From Seison nebaliae (taxonomy: Eukaryota > Rotifera > Pararotatoria > Seisonacea > Seisonidae): a stretch of DNA of 64,000 nucleotides. The notes under the pieces were generated by a model. That model was not told where the DNA came from, searched no databases, and worked only from the letters and a program-made list of their open reading frames with translations. The stretch's first letter is position 1. Every line of letters starts with the position of its first letter. Below are positions 48,136 through 59,806 of the stretch, in pieces. The stretch spans positions 35,810 through 99,809 of the forward strand of contig JALJEE010001120.1 in assembly GCA_023231475.1 (NCBI GenBank), read 5' to 3'. Made by a program: the position numbers and the translations under genes.

Positions 48136-50523
48136 ATGAATGAGCATGAGAAGATCTCGCCCGAGCTCATATCGGATGTGGAGCGATTGCAGGAGTTGCG
48201 CAAAGAGGCCGCACATCAACTCGACAGTACGGAACTACTCATATTCGTCTCATTACTCATAGTCGTCATTCTAACGATTTGGCTCTTCAAATATAAGCGA
48301 GTGCGATTCGTCCACGAGACGGGTTGTGCTATCGTTTACGGATTGGTCATCGGCTCCATCATCAAATACATCGTTCCTTCTCACTCAGCTGATCATTCTT
48401 ACGTCAATTTGAACGTGACGAGTAACATAATTACGAATTATCGTGACCCACCTCAAATCTTGAGAATTCCCGCCGAAAATTCATCGATCATTTTCTCGTA
48501 CGAATTGAATGACGCTCATTTGCGTACCGTCAAAGAACGATCGGCAATCGTCGATAAAATGACATTTTCACCCGAAATCTTCTTCAATCTCCTCTTGCCA
48601 CCTATCATCTTTTATGCCGGTTATTCGATGCATCGAGGTCATTTCTTTAAGAATTTCGGGACGATACTCACTTTCGCTTTCATCGGAACGACGATCGCTT
48701 GTTTCATTTTTGGAAGTATCGTCTATACCGTCGTCGTATCGTCGAGTATCAAAGAATGGATGGATTTTTCTGATTGCACTTTCTTCGGCGCATTAATCAG
48801 TGCCACCGATCCCGTCACCGTTCTCGCCATTTTCAACGATCTACATGTCGATGTGGATTTGTATGCGATGGTATTCGGTGAGAGTGTGATGAACGATGCT
48901 GTTGCACTCGTTCTAGCCGAGTTAGTCCATTTAATTTAATAAATTATTTAGTATTTTATTTAAATTTCTTTCTTTTTCCATAAAATTTTTAATTTTAATT
49001 ATTAGTATAATTCATGGAGTTAAAGAAAAGAAGTATGTTTCCAATTCTCGTTTTTCTGATAATGATAAAAAAAAACTGTCATCGTCTCTTTCTTTCTCTT
49101 TCTCTTTCTACTCTATCTCACGAGAGGAAAATGCACGTATTCAAATTCAACTCTTTTAGTCAACAAACTCATTTGAATTTTCTTTCGGTCCTCTCATCGG
49201 AAAAAACTAATAGCCAGACAATTAATATCTCACTCATTATATTCTGTGTATTCTTTTAAATTTAATAAATTAATCCAATTTCTTTTAGTACAATCGAATC
49301 GTTCTCCACCTCGCACAAACCACCCACCATCGGTCTACTAGAGGCAGTTGGCAGATTCATTATGATCTTCACCGGTGGTTTCGCCATCGGTGCCAGCATC
49401 GCCATCATTACCGCTCTCATCACCAAGATGACGAATTTGAGAGATCATCCTTTACTCGAAATCGTCTTGTTCTTTCTCATGTCATATTCGTCGTTCTTGG
49501 CAGCGGAAGCTGTCAAATTCACTGGCATCGTATCGATATTATTTTGTGGAATTCTTCAAGCACATTACACCTATCACAACTTGTCAACAGAAGGGAAAAA
49601 TAGAAGTAAAGAAGTTGAATTTGAAATTTGAAAAAAAATTAAAATTTTTTTTTTTTAAGATTTTTGAATTACTCAGTTTTATGAGTGAGAATTTCATATT
49701 CCTTTATATCGGCATAACTCTCACTACCTTCCCATATCATCAATGGCAATATGCTTTCCTCATCGTCTCTTTCGTTAATTTCATTAATTATCAACAATAA
49801 TTTATTATTTATAAAATTAATTAATTTGAAGATCGGAATCGCTGTAGCACGAGCTATTTCCGTTTATGTTCTTTCATTCTGTTTGAATTTTGGACGAATT
49901 CAAAAAATTTCTTGGAATCAACAACATATGCTCTGGTTCTCTGGATTGAGAGGAGCGGTGGCGTTCGCTCTTGCCATTCGTAACACCTCCACAAAAGCAC
50001 GACAATTGATGATAACGAATACGGCACTCATCGTTCTCGTGACGGTTATCATCAACGGTGGATTGACGACGACCGTTTTATCATTCCTCAAAATTCCCAT
50101 AAATGTTTCAGATGATATTGAAAATGAAGTTTCCAATTTTGTTCAAATTAAAATTTAAATTTCCATCATCAGCATCAATTGTTGACGAATGAGAATAATG
50201 TGAACGATTTAAAGAACGTGGATAAACGTGTGGCACTTCCTCTCCGATTATTTCAGAAATTCGACCACAATTACTTGAAACCCTTTCTCACACATAGTCG
50301 TCCCACTCTCATCGAGACATGTCCTCGATGGTTATTCTGGTTCGCTTACATCTTCACATCGGACGAACAAAAAACGTCGCGCACTTCCCCAATTCATAGT
50401 TCGGATGAGAACGATCAACCCAATATCAACAAACAATTCAATCCCATGTTCATGCCACACGACGACAATCATCAGAATAATGAAATGGTTAGTAAGAATG
50501 ACGAGAAGGAAAGAAAAGAATAA
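48136..50523 (+). CDS. Endosomal/organellar Na+(K+)/H+ exchanger, SLC9A6/7/9 type (623 aa)
   Basis: Exchanges cytosolic Na+ or K+ for lumenal H+ to set endosome or Golgi pH. Exons 48136-48920, 49289-49613, 49660-49773, 49832-50128 and 50173-50523 sum to a multiple of three. The first membrane segment is [18 protein letters not shown]. The core carries [40 protein letters not shown] and [14 protein letters not shown] (the conserved ND ion-binding pair), then [36 protein letters not shown] and [16 protein letters not shown]. These match NHE6/7/9 more closely than plasma-membrane NHEs. The cytosolic tail is short and polar, with the conserved [15 protein letters not shown]. Intron 1 (368 bp) is unusually long for this window. 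Confidence 0.93.
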
Positions 50524-51070
50524 GAATTAAATTTTCCTTTAACTCTATTGACACTCAACGAGAATAAGTTTGACATTTTCCACTTTTTTTGGCATTTGGA
50601 AATTTATCGTTTGCTGCTACTTTCATTACCATCTGTTTCTCCTCAACACATCATTCCCATTCGACAGATCCAGCTATCCCATTATTTCGAGACATGTTCC
50701 GTTTTCTGGTTTTTTATAGAAAAAATAATTTGAAAAAAAAAATTTTTGAAAATATAATAATTTGAAAAAAAAAATTTTTGAAAAAAAAAGTTTGAAAAAA
50801 AAATTATAATTTCTGCTAAATTCCGTATGATATTGATAACCGTTTTGCTTGTGGGAAAAATTTTAATTCTCTTCCAAATACTTTCTCTAGATGAACGAAA
50901 GAAGTTTGAAGAGGCCGATGGAGAGTCGTGATAATATTGACGTAAATTTTATTGATCTGTAAAAAATCAGAAAAAAATTTTTTTTTCATTCAATAGTTTA
51001 TTTATTAAATCAATTCTATTTGAACTATCAATTTATTTATTCTAATAAAATTTCATTTCATCCAATCAAA
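50524..51070. other. AT-rich spacer downstream of the Na+/H+ exchanger
   Basis: Contains tandem tttgaaaaaaaaaattt units near 50725-50800 similar in composition to the intronic A-rich tracts. No gene is visible. Confidence 0.45.
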
Positions 51071-51331
51071 TTATTCTTCCACGTTATATCTTAATTTGGA
51101 ATTGTCTTCAATGAACTTCTCTTCGACTTTGTGATGAACTTGATCGTATGGTGATATCATCAGATTCACTCCCTTCACATATTGGACGTAAGCGAAGATT
51201 GGAACGGTTACCATGAAAGTTCTCCACACCATCTTCACAAACGGCGAATTGTTGTACTGATAACGCCAGGGAAACATCGCCACTTTCTGGAGTAGTCCAT
51301 ATGGATATTTAACTTTCACTCGACCTTCCAT
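51071..51331 (-). CDS. Small single-pass membrane protein, possibly mitochondrial (86 aa)
   Basis: I chose the ATG at 51331; the frame is open further upstream without an ATG, so an upstream exon is possible. The protein is basic at the N-terminus (MEGRVKVKYPYGLLQKVAMF), has one membrane span (FMVTVPIFAYVQYVKGV) and a charged C-terminal tail. Size and layout resemble accessory subunits of respiratory complexes such as complex I B-type subunits, but no specific family could be assigned by eye. Confidence 0.55.
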   Translation of the reverse strand: MEGRVKVKYPYGLLQKVAMFPWRYQYNNSPFVKMVWRTFMVTVPIFAYVQYVKGVNLMISPYDQVHHKVEEKFIEDNSKLRYNVEE

Positions 51332-51584
51332 TGCTGATTCCAAATTATATTTATTTCTTCTCGTTGATGAGAGCTTCACTTTCACAATCTTATCTAAATA
51401 ACTTTTCTGTTTTTTCAGTCTTTTATTTTATAATGTTTGACTTGTTTCGTATTTTTTGGGAAATTATTTTCATTTATATTTACTCTCATTTTATTAGCAA
51501 GAGAATCATATTTTCTCGCAAAAAATAGGCCTTTCATAGACCTCGGTTGTCATAGGCCTTTCAATAGAGCATTTATGTTCACGA

Positions 51585-51880
51585 TTTGCGAATTGACTCC
51601 TTTGTCATTACTCTTGGTGCAGTTCCAACGTATACACAATGTGAGAGCTTCTCGTCGCCTCTCCAGTTTTTTTGAAACTAATACTCAATTAATTATCCTC
51701 TTTCACTTGAGGATGCGCTATTGTTGACGTCAAACTTCAACATTTCCTCCTATGTTCCTGATTCTCTCAAAAATTACATAGAAGCAGGGAGGAGTTTGTT
51801 ACTTAATAACTCTTTTAAGGATTTATCTTTATTTCTTTATAATTTACCCCGCGGGGATTTGGTCTAATAATAAAAAAAAA
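51585..51880 (+). mobile_element. Repeated 96-codon coding element, decayed copy
   Basis: Homologous to the intact copy at 23985-24299. The segment starts with VPTYTQCESFSSPLQFF, hits an in-frame TGA (about 51673), then after a frame change continues YSINYPLSLEDALLLTSNF and ends NLPRGDLV with TAA at 51865, followed at once by taataaaaaaaaa. A run of 25 identical bases (around gttccaacgtatacac) is shared with the other copy. The break plus the retained A-tail indicate an inactive repeat copy. Confidence 0.6.
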
Positions 51881-51889
51881 CCTATATCC

Positions 51890-53150
51890 TAAAACCGATG
51901 TATGATAAGTAAAACGTAAAATTAGGTTCTGAATGTATCAATTTCTTTACCTCTTACAATCCATTGTTAATCTTCTTCTTACAATAAACTTGATAGTTTA
52001 AACTATTTCTATTAAACTTTTGCGAAATGTGGCTAAACAAATAGTTTAAACTAAACAAAAACATTTATTTTACTCATAGTTCAGTTTAAATGAGGCAAAA
52101 TATTAAGATGCACATTTATTCGTTAATAAAATTGTTATACAATAACACTTCCTTCTCGAAACTATTGGTCGATTGGTTTGACATTGCGTCAAAGATGCAA
52201 GAATGACTAAAATTAAAATTCCATATTTTATTAATAAGAAAAAATTAGTTTTTCTCGCTTTTCAAAATTCCAATACATTTGAATAACATGAAAACATTTT
52301 CTCACCGAACTTTCATAAACTGATAATTTATTATTAATAATTAATTCATAACTCAGTTAAAGATTAGTTTGGATTTTTTGCAACTGTTCTTTTCTTCCAA
52401 CGGTTCGATGAGCGGTTTAGAATATCAAAATTCTTCCTCGTCAAAAGATCTTCAGTATTCACGTAAAATATTTGAATCGAAAAAATTGATGTTGGTATCG
52501 ACTTCAATGAACTCAAACTATCTGATCATGACCATCTTCGAATCATACTCCGTATGAATAGGAACCATATGAAGTCTGGATTTTTTTCTCAAAATGTATA
52601 GGAGAATCGAGTCTTATTACACTCGAATGACGAATCACTTGCACAGTCCTTCACATGTGAGAGGAAAATCGAGAGTAGGAAAGTGAAGAGAACTAGTTAA
52701 GAGAATTTTAATAATGAGAAATTATTAATGAATGCGCGTCCATTTATACCGGATGATTATACAATGATGAACTATGAAGTGTTGCACAATACAACATGCC
52801 TTACTGACGATGTTGAATTCAATTACGTATTGATAGTCCCATCATAACAAGTGAACAAACGATTTCACATATTGATTCCATAAAGGTTTATCAGAACATG
52901 CAATGATTTAGTGAGTATCTGTGAAAATTATAATGGTTTGTTCTGATTTGTTCTACCGTTCAAAAAATTACTAATGAGAAACGTTTTATCTCATACTTAA
53001 AATTTTTATTTCTAGTTTTCCATTCTATTACACGAACATGTTAGAATTATATAGGAACATTAAATTTATTATTAAAGAATTAAGACGATTAAGATTTATT
53101 GGGGGGAGGGAGGGGAGGAGGATGGTTTAGAGAAGGATAAAGGGCAAATA
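51890..53150. other. Non-coding interval
   Basis: AT-rich; no supported gene. A G-rich run (about 53100-53120, ggggggagggaggggagga) lies just beyond the 3' end of the minus-strand gene at 53151. Confidence 0.45.
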
Positions 53151-54194
53151 TTAAATGGTGCAAACACAGATAATTAAGATGATAACGAAACAAGCGACTA
53201 CAGTAAATAGAATAAAAATTCCAAAATATATGTAATGTTGTTGAATTTCCATTTTGGACATTTGTGGATGTTCGGACTTGAATAATAATTCCTTAACCGT
53301 AAAACGGACATTCTGGAAAAAAGTTTCTTGATGTGGAACGATGGAGCGTTGGCTTCTCTCACTCTCTTCCACTTTATTGTTCGCTTTCTTCGTTTGATAC
53401 ATACTCTTCAAATCGTGTTTGCAGAACGGTTTCAATTGTTGGGCATAACGACACCGACGTTTCTGATAGATGAATCCGTTGTCACAATTGGAATCGTTGA
53501 CATCTAAACATCGTCGTTTTCTCATCATCCATTTCTGACATTGTTTCATCAACTTTTTGATATTGGTTTGGAAGATGATTGTACTGTCGCTACGTTTCTT
53601 CTGAGTGAACATTTCGAATTGTTTTCCGTCTTCCATTGAACATTGACTCGTATCCCAAATGGTCCATCGATAATTTCTCTTTCGTCTTCTCAATGAAATT
53701 AATCTTTTTTTTCGTTCGTTATCTGGTAAATGTTGACCACGATAAGGTGTGAGATGCATATGTTTATAGGCCGATTTCCTCCAAAACACTTGTGGCTCTT
53801 TTCGATAGAGTGGCGCATTCATAAACTCTTTCAATCTCTCTCTATGTCTCTCTTTGGAGGATTCGAAGAAATATTTGGCATGCTGTTTGGGACACTCCCA
53901 AGGGAACAAACTACAATGATAGGGACCTAAAACGGAATCTGGTCTATCTGCCGGTAAGCCTTTCTCGACATATGTCACAATGTCATCGAACGAACATTGA
54001 ATCAACGTCTGTCCACACAATTCATAAAGTGCACGTTTCTGATCTTCGTTCAACAATGTCATGAGAGCCCAGACACCTGGTGAGATATAATACTTTTTAT
54101 CATTATACTCACCGACGATGTTCGGAAAAATAAAACTTCCACAATGACAATAACTTAAGAAATTAATGAATAAAATGAATAATTCTTTCTTCAT
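53151..54194 (-). CDS. Orphan type I membrane protein, Cys-containing (347 aa)
   Basis: Single-exon frame with a signal peptide (MKKELFILFINFLSYCHCGS), a lumenal or extracellular domain of about 290 residues, one C-terminal membrane span (YFGIFILFTVVACFVIILII) and almost no cytosolic tail. The domain has about ten Cys, including LYELCGQTLIQCSFDDI, YHCSLFPWEC, and MMRKRRCLDVNDSNCDNG, suggesting disulfides. It is unusually rich in Arg and Lys, with dibasic stretches (RKKRLISLRRRKRNYR) that could be proprotein-convertase sites. No family recognised. Confidence 0.7.
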   Translation of the reverse strand: MKKELFILFINFLSYCHCGSFIFPNIVGEYNDKKYYISPGVWALMTLLNEDQKRALYELCGQTLIQCSFDDIVTYVEKGLPADRPDSVLGPYHCSLFPWECPKQHAKYFFESSKERHRERLKEFMNAPLYRKEPQVFWRKSAYKHMHLTPYRGQHLPDNERKKRLISLRRRKRNYRWTIWDTSQCSMEDGKQFEMFTQKKRSDSTIIFQTNIKKLMKQCQKWMMRKRRCLDVNDSNCDNGFIYQKRRCRYAQQLKPFCKHDLKSMYQTKKANNKVEESERSQRSIVPHQETFFQNVRFTVKELLFKSEHPQMSKMEIQQHYIYFGIFILFTVVACFVIILIICVCTI

Positions 54195-54299
54195 TACTCA
54201 TTATAAAAAACGGTTATGGAAATGAATAAATTAACAATTATTCGATTGTTCAACTGTCTTCAAATGGAACTTCTTTTTCTTCTTCTTCTTCTTCTTCTT

Positions 54300-55815
54300 C
54301 TACAATCCATCCATTAACGACAGTAAATTCATCGAATTATCCACTCCATTTTTCTTCATTCGACTCTGCATATTCGTCAGATGTTTATTATGTTCCGACT
54401 ACAATTTAAAATTATTTATTATTTTTAATTATTATTATTATCATAATTAATTTAACATTCTCTTTAAATTGGAGTACGGTAAAATTGACTTTTTCTTCTT
54501 TCTCCTCTTCAACATCCGTTCGATACTCATTATAATCTCTAAAAATAATCAATTTTTTCCATTCTATTCAAAATGCTCAACAATTCGTCACAGTCGTCAG
54601 CGAACAAATCAATTTGAATATCATCTTTCCGTGATTTTTGTTCGCCAATAATCATTTTTTGCAATAAATCCGATTTCCTTACTATAAATCCTTGATCGAT
54701 ATCAGGTACGACATACGACGATGTCTGAGAGACTTGGTCTGTTGAATTTCTGTAATTACTTGTCGTAGTGGTCGGTGTGTTAATGTACCTGAATTTATTT
54801 TTAAATTTGAACGAAACTATTTGATTTTAAAGACCAACATATTCTCACCCAACTTACTTGGCAATCGATGTCCTTTGTATTTGATGGCGAAATTGCCAGG
54901 ACTATTACAAATAATATATTTAACATTCGTTTCGAATCGTTTCGTTTCCACTACTCTCTTATCCTCGTAATATCTAAGCAATTTTTGATGAGTGATGGTG
55001 TGAGGAAAGAAACCTGATTTCACCTGGTACTTCAGTATCGAATGGCATGAGACCACTATCGTCGATGATGAAGGAACCGTCGGAATTCTGTTTTTTATTT
55101 TTGAGGAAAATCGAGACGCGAATACGCAGATCTTGGAAATAGATAAGGATTTGTTGATAACATGTCAACAATTCATAATCGGACATCTCACAATATGCCT
55201 AACAAATTAATGTTATGGAAATAAATGATGGAAATAAATGTGAACTTTACGAAATAATTCTGCCGTGAAATCGATATTTCTCAGAACTAATTTACAATTG
55301 TTCGTATTTCCTTGATTCATCTCCGTCAACATTTGACGTAACGTGTCTAAGTGGGCGAGACTGATAAGAATGCAATCTCGAGGACGGAGAACTTTCGTCA
55401 ACTGATATTTGACAATCATTGTCATCAGATCATATAACTAACAATAAAAAATAAAAAAAGGAAAAATTTTCAAATTAAATTAAATTGAAAAATCCTTTCC
55501 AAACTTTGTTCATGTTATTTGAATTTAATTTTAAGATGGATGCATGTGCAATCTTGTCGAAAATATTTCTCAGATTCGATGTGGAGAACATTTCTTGTGG
55601 TTTGAACACCTCCTCCACAAACGGTCGATGAAACATCGAAGTGATGATATCTTGCATAACTGTAATCGGATTAATCACTTCGACTGATCAATCAAATTGA
55701 AACTTTTTCTTTTCTTTTCACTCGTAATTTCCTGATCGCGTAACCGTTGATCAAGAATGTAAACCATTTCACCACCTAAATTAATTAGTAGGAATGGAAG
55801 GGTTTTCAACGACAT
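54300..55815 (-). CDS. OSCP1: OSCP1 (organic solute carrier partner 1) orthologue (376 aa)
   Basis: Eight exons: 55815-55704, 55659-55505, 55437-55246, 55198-55014, 54973-54854, 54788-54582, 54538-54478, 54398-54300; the sum is a multiple of three and the length matches the family (about 380 aa). The start MSLKTLPFLLINLGGEMVY matches the family N-terminus, so the longer upstream open frame is taken as 5' UTR. Landmarks in order: MFHRPFVEEVFKPQEMF, IAHASILKLNSNNMNKLYDL, IYFQDLRIRVSIFLKNKKQN, FDTEVPGEIRYYEDKR, and a C-terminal LLSLMDGL like the family's LLAMMDEL. OSCP1 proteins are linked to cilia and solute transport (family knowledge). Confidence 0.9.
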
Positions 55816-56168
55816 TCTCCTAATATACTTTTTCCAATATAAAATTGATTTTTTTCCAAAAGTATCGGTTTCTTTAATTTTAGAAAGTGGAGCAGATACT
55901 TTTAACATTGCCAAGGCAACGACTAAATTCCATAGCATCATTCGAGAAATATCACAAATAAGAACAATCATCACTTTTAACTATTAGTTCTTAAGCTTTT
56001 CATATTATTTATTTATTATTTATATTATTTCTTTCTTAATTTTTATAGAATTTCGTTTCCATGGAAACGAAAAAGAAGAAATTCGAATCGTATAATAATT
56101 TAATTAGGAAGAATACAAAGAAAAAAATTGATAGAATTCATTAAAATCGCATGTATAATTATCGACAA
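55816..56168. other. Short spacer between EXOC5 and OSCP1
   Basis: About 350 bp between two minus-strand genes. It includes a perfect 7-bp stem with no loop (gtttccatggaaac, near 56056-56069). No gene is visible. Confidence 0.45.
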
Positions 56169-59003
56169 TTACGCGCCCTTATCCTCTCTCAAGTTCACCA
56201 TCATTTGAATAATATTACGGTTTAATGTCGCTAGAATGGCATTGGAATCATCATCATCCTCATCGTTCGTGATTTGTGCAACTCCGTTATTCGCCAATAT
56301 CATTTGAACATTAATCGGAGCGACAATTAACAGATTTGTCAATGAATACAACGTATTAAACACTTGATCGACAACGAGTGAATTGCACGATTTCAAAACG
56401 TCCCGATATATTTTCACATCGAACAATACCATCATTCCACCTGAATATATGTTAAAAAAAATATGTTATTTTATCATTTCTCTCTCATAAATCAGGATAC
56501 AAATGTGAAATTTCTTAAGTGAAATTAAATTAAGATTTTTCTCTTTGAATTTCATTCAGAATTTTAAATTTTCAAAAATTTTCAAAAATTCCATTAAGTA
56601 ATTCATAATAATTTTCCAATTTATAAAATTCATCAGAAATAATTGGAGAAGAAGGAGAAAAAGTAAGTACTAACCGAGTTCGTTGTATTCGAAGCGACAA
56701 ATATGGTCATAAATTATTCGATGTAAACGTAATCCGTATTCCATTAGAATGGGATGTTGAAATTCGAACTGTTCGATTGGCAGTTTCCGTTGGGCATCGA
56801 TACTGACAAGATCGACTTGCGTTTTCTCCACACGATCATTGATGGAGATTTTGGAAATGTTGCCTTTATATCGATTGGTGATATTGAGTCGATTAATCTC
56901 GTCGATATATCGATGTTCTTCGTTGGCTTGTTCGGAGGTCAATCGGAACAATATGGATTTGATTCGTTTGATTTGTTCGCTGATCACTTTCGATGTGAAT
57001 TGACAAGCGACGGTACTCTCCTTCATTTCCAATCCGTTCTGAACCGGTTTATAATCGGTTTTTTTTTGTTTCTGAGTGAGAATTAATTGAAGATAAGAAA
57101 TGCAAGCGGAAAGATATTTTTCTTGTCCGTCAATCAATCGTTGTTCGATGGATCGAATGAATTTTAGTTTTTCACTCAATATAATATTCTTCGATTTCGA
57201 CGAATAGATGTTGGGTAGAATGAAAGCGTTAGTAATCAAATTTAATTTTAAAACGATAATTTCAATTCGATGAATCGCATGTAACATATCGAGATTAACA
57301 CCGTTTGTGAACAAGACATCCTCGCTATTCAGAGCGAGTTGTTGTGATCGATTATTCAAGAGATTTTGTGATGGCAAATTTTGTGTGATGAGATCGAATA
57401 TGAAATAAAGAAATTCATCGAACAAGAACTTGAGAAGATAATGATATAATTGAATGACATTCTCTTCGATCTTCTCTCGCCAACTCGTCATTTGAACGAA
57501 GAGAACATTGTTCATCCGTTTGATGGTTCGATAAAGGACATTGAAGAATTGTTTGACGGTGTTGACAGAAAGGAGTGTAGACAAATCATCAACATTGATC
57601 AAATTATCATTTGATTCATTTATTTTGATCAGTTTATTAATGGACTGATATTTTTTCATTAATTGATTTGAAATATTTTCGAGATGACGAAAACGTTTCG
57701 ATTCATTTGAATAGAATTTTATTAAAATAAATTGTAAAGAATATTGAAAATTTTTCATCTCATTGAAAACGTATCGATTGATCAATGTCTCATTACTTTC
57801 CATCAATTCCACATAGAATCGATTGACGAATTGATAATCGTTAATTACTCGAACATTAATTAATTCTTCATGAAATCGTTGAATTAATTCACAATTATCT
57901 TTTAAAAATTCGAGAGAATTAAATGAATTCCTTTCATTATTCTTTTCCTCTCCATCTTCTTCCTCCTCTACGACTACAATTTTACCATTCCCACTCACTT
58001 TCATTCGTTCGATTAAATCGATGGTATAACGACGGAATGATTGTTGATAAATTTCTTTCACAATCTTTTCCGTCGTTTTCTCATTAACATCGGGATAGAT
58101 TTGATTCAATAATTTTTGCGAGTCTTCCGCTACTTGAACTAATTTTGTAATGTTGATTATTTCAGACGACGTCTTTCCATTTGACATACCACCCCCCGCA
58201 CGATAATAAATGAGATATTGAAGAATGACAAATTGAATGAATTGTTGATATGAATAGAATGAGATTAACATTCGTGAAATGGAATTTAATCGATTAATAT
58301 TCGTTTTATTTAATAAATTCTCTTCAAATTGTTTCTTTACATTTAATTTCATTTCTACATATTTTTTCTCGATATATTTCTTCACGAATTGATATCGATC
58401 CATATTTATATCGGAACTAATCGAATATAATTTTACCCACAATCGACAATTTCTCTCGTTCATCTCATCGTCCGAATTCGTCGAAGATGGTGCAGCAGCA
58501 CATGATGGTAATTGATCGTTAATTTCAATCGTCGAATTGATGAGAATAAAAGTGTCTTCATTATCCAAATTATTTTCATTCTCGATTATATCGACGAGAA
58601 TGGTAAGAACGTCTTTCGTCTCAATTAATCGTTGACGTGGTAAACTGATTTTCTCGAGATCGTGACCGATTCCTGCGATCTTCGTCGCAATATTCGTTAT
58701 CGAATCATCCAATGTCGTAGCTGTGGATGAAGAATGGACAATACTCTTCTCATTATCATTCAACATCATACTGAAACCGTTCAATTGAGTGGATGCATAA
58801 AAATTCTGACAATCTTCGATATATCTCTGTCTCGTCTCTTCGTATTCCTCGTCTAAATTCTCGAGGACATTATTGAAATAGTCGGTCATGTAAGAGGCGT
58901 CGCGAAGACCATCTTCATCGATGACGGAGATGATAGTTTCTACCGCTTTATTCACATCGAAACCATGAAGAGAATCGGAAGAGAAATTCACAAGATTTGT
59001 CAT
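56169..59003 (-). CDS. EXOC5: Exocyst complex component 5 / Sec10 (866 aa)
   Basis: Subunit of the exocyst, which tethers secretory vesicles to the plasma membrane. Exons 59003-56675 and 56440-56169 sum to a multiple of three. The N-terminal part carries a predicted coiled coil and TKIAGIGHDLEKISLPRQRL, matching Sec10's TKVCHLGDQLEGVNTPRQR. The helical-bundle body is diverged and Asn/Ile-rich. The C-terminus is clearest: LTQKQKKTDYKPVQNG, MEYGLRLHRIIYDHI, then across the intron GGMMVLFDVKIYRDVLKSC, LTNLLIVAPINVQMIL and NIIQMMVNLRED. It is longer than the human protein (about 708 aa) because of inserted low-complexity loops. Confidence 0.9.
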
Positions 59004-59806
59004 CTTTTAAAAATTATCATAATTTTTCGTATTTTGAAGCGGAAAATTTGAAATTAGAAAATCTTCCAAGTCATCTTCCCAACAACTCATTGGACGTTTA
59101 ATATTATTTCTTTTTCAATTTTATCTTTAAATCAATTATTTTTTCCATTATCATTCGTCCTTCTTCGCCTCTCACTCATCCATCATATCAACTGCTGATT
59201 AGAGAATAACATTTCGGCTACAAATCTCCCTCATAAATGAATCATGTATCTTTCTTATATAGCTAAATGAATTGTCTTTCCAACACACACAAACACACGC
59301 ACACACACACACACACGCACGAGCGAATGAGTAAGTGTGTGAGTGAAATGGGATTTGTGTTTACTTACTCCATTTTCTTCCCATGTCAATGACAAATACC
59401 GCGTTCCTCATCAAACATATGAATCTCATAAAGTATCATCAATGACTTTTATAAAAGTTTACATGAAAAACAAATATTGTAAGATTGCGATGTGGAAACG
59501 ATAAAAAAAAGTGGAAATTCTCATTTTCCTTTCACATTTTCTCTCCGTCCTGAAATGACCAGAAAATGGTGTGCATTTTTTCTTTCAAGAATTCTTTCGT
59601 TTCTTTTTCACATTCTATTCTCTAATGTCTTATAAACTTTCTAACTCTTACAAACTAGTCCTTTCTCCACTCAAGTATTATATGTTATATTTTATTCTTC
59701 ATTTCCTCATGAAAATCATTTATACTTTTCTTTTATTTTCAATTTAATTTTCCTTCCACTATTCGTTATGTTGAATTTTTCTAATTTTCAACTTCGTCAA
59801 ATGTGA
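59004..59806. other. 0.8-kb spacer with (CA)n microsatellite
   Basis: Between EXOC5 and the pseudokinase gene. A (CA)n tract lies near 59285-59318. No gene is visible. Confidence 0.5.

Noticed and set aside
49014-49259. 81-codon frame inside intron 1 of the Na+/H+ exchanger
   Set aside because: No domain, low-complexity composition, and both flanking exons join in frame without it.
55816-55974. N-terminal extension of OSCP1
   Set aside because: The OSCP1 family starts at the LKTLPFLLINLGGEM segment. The upstream open frame is most likely 5' UTR.
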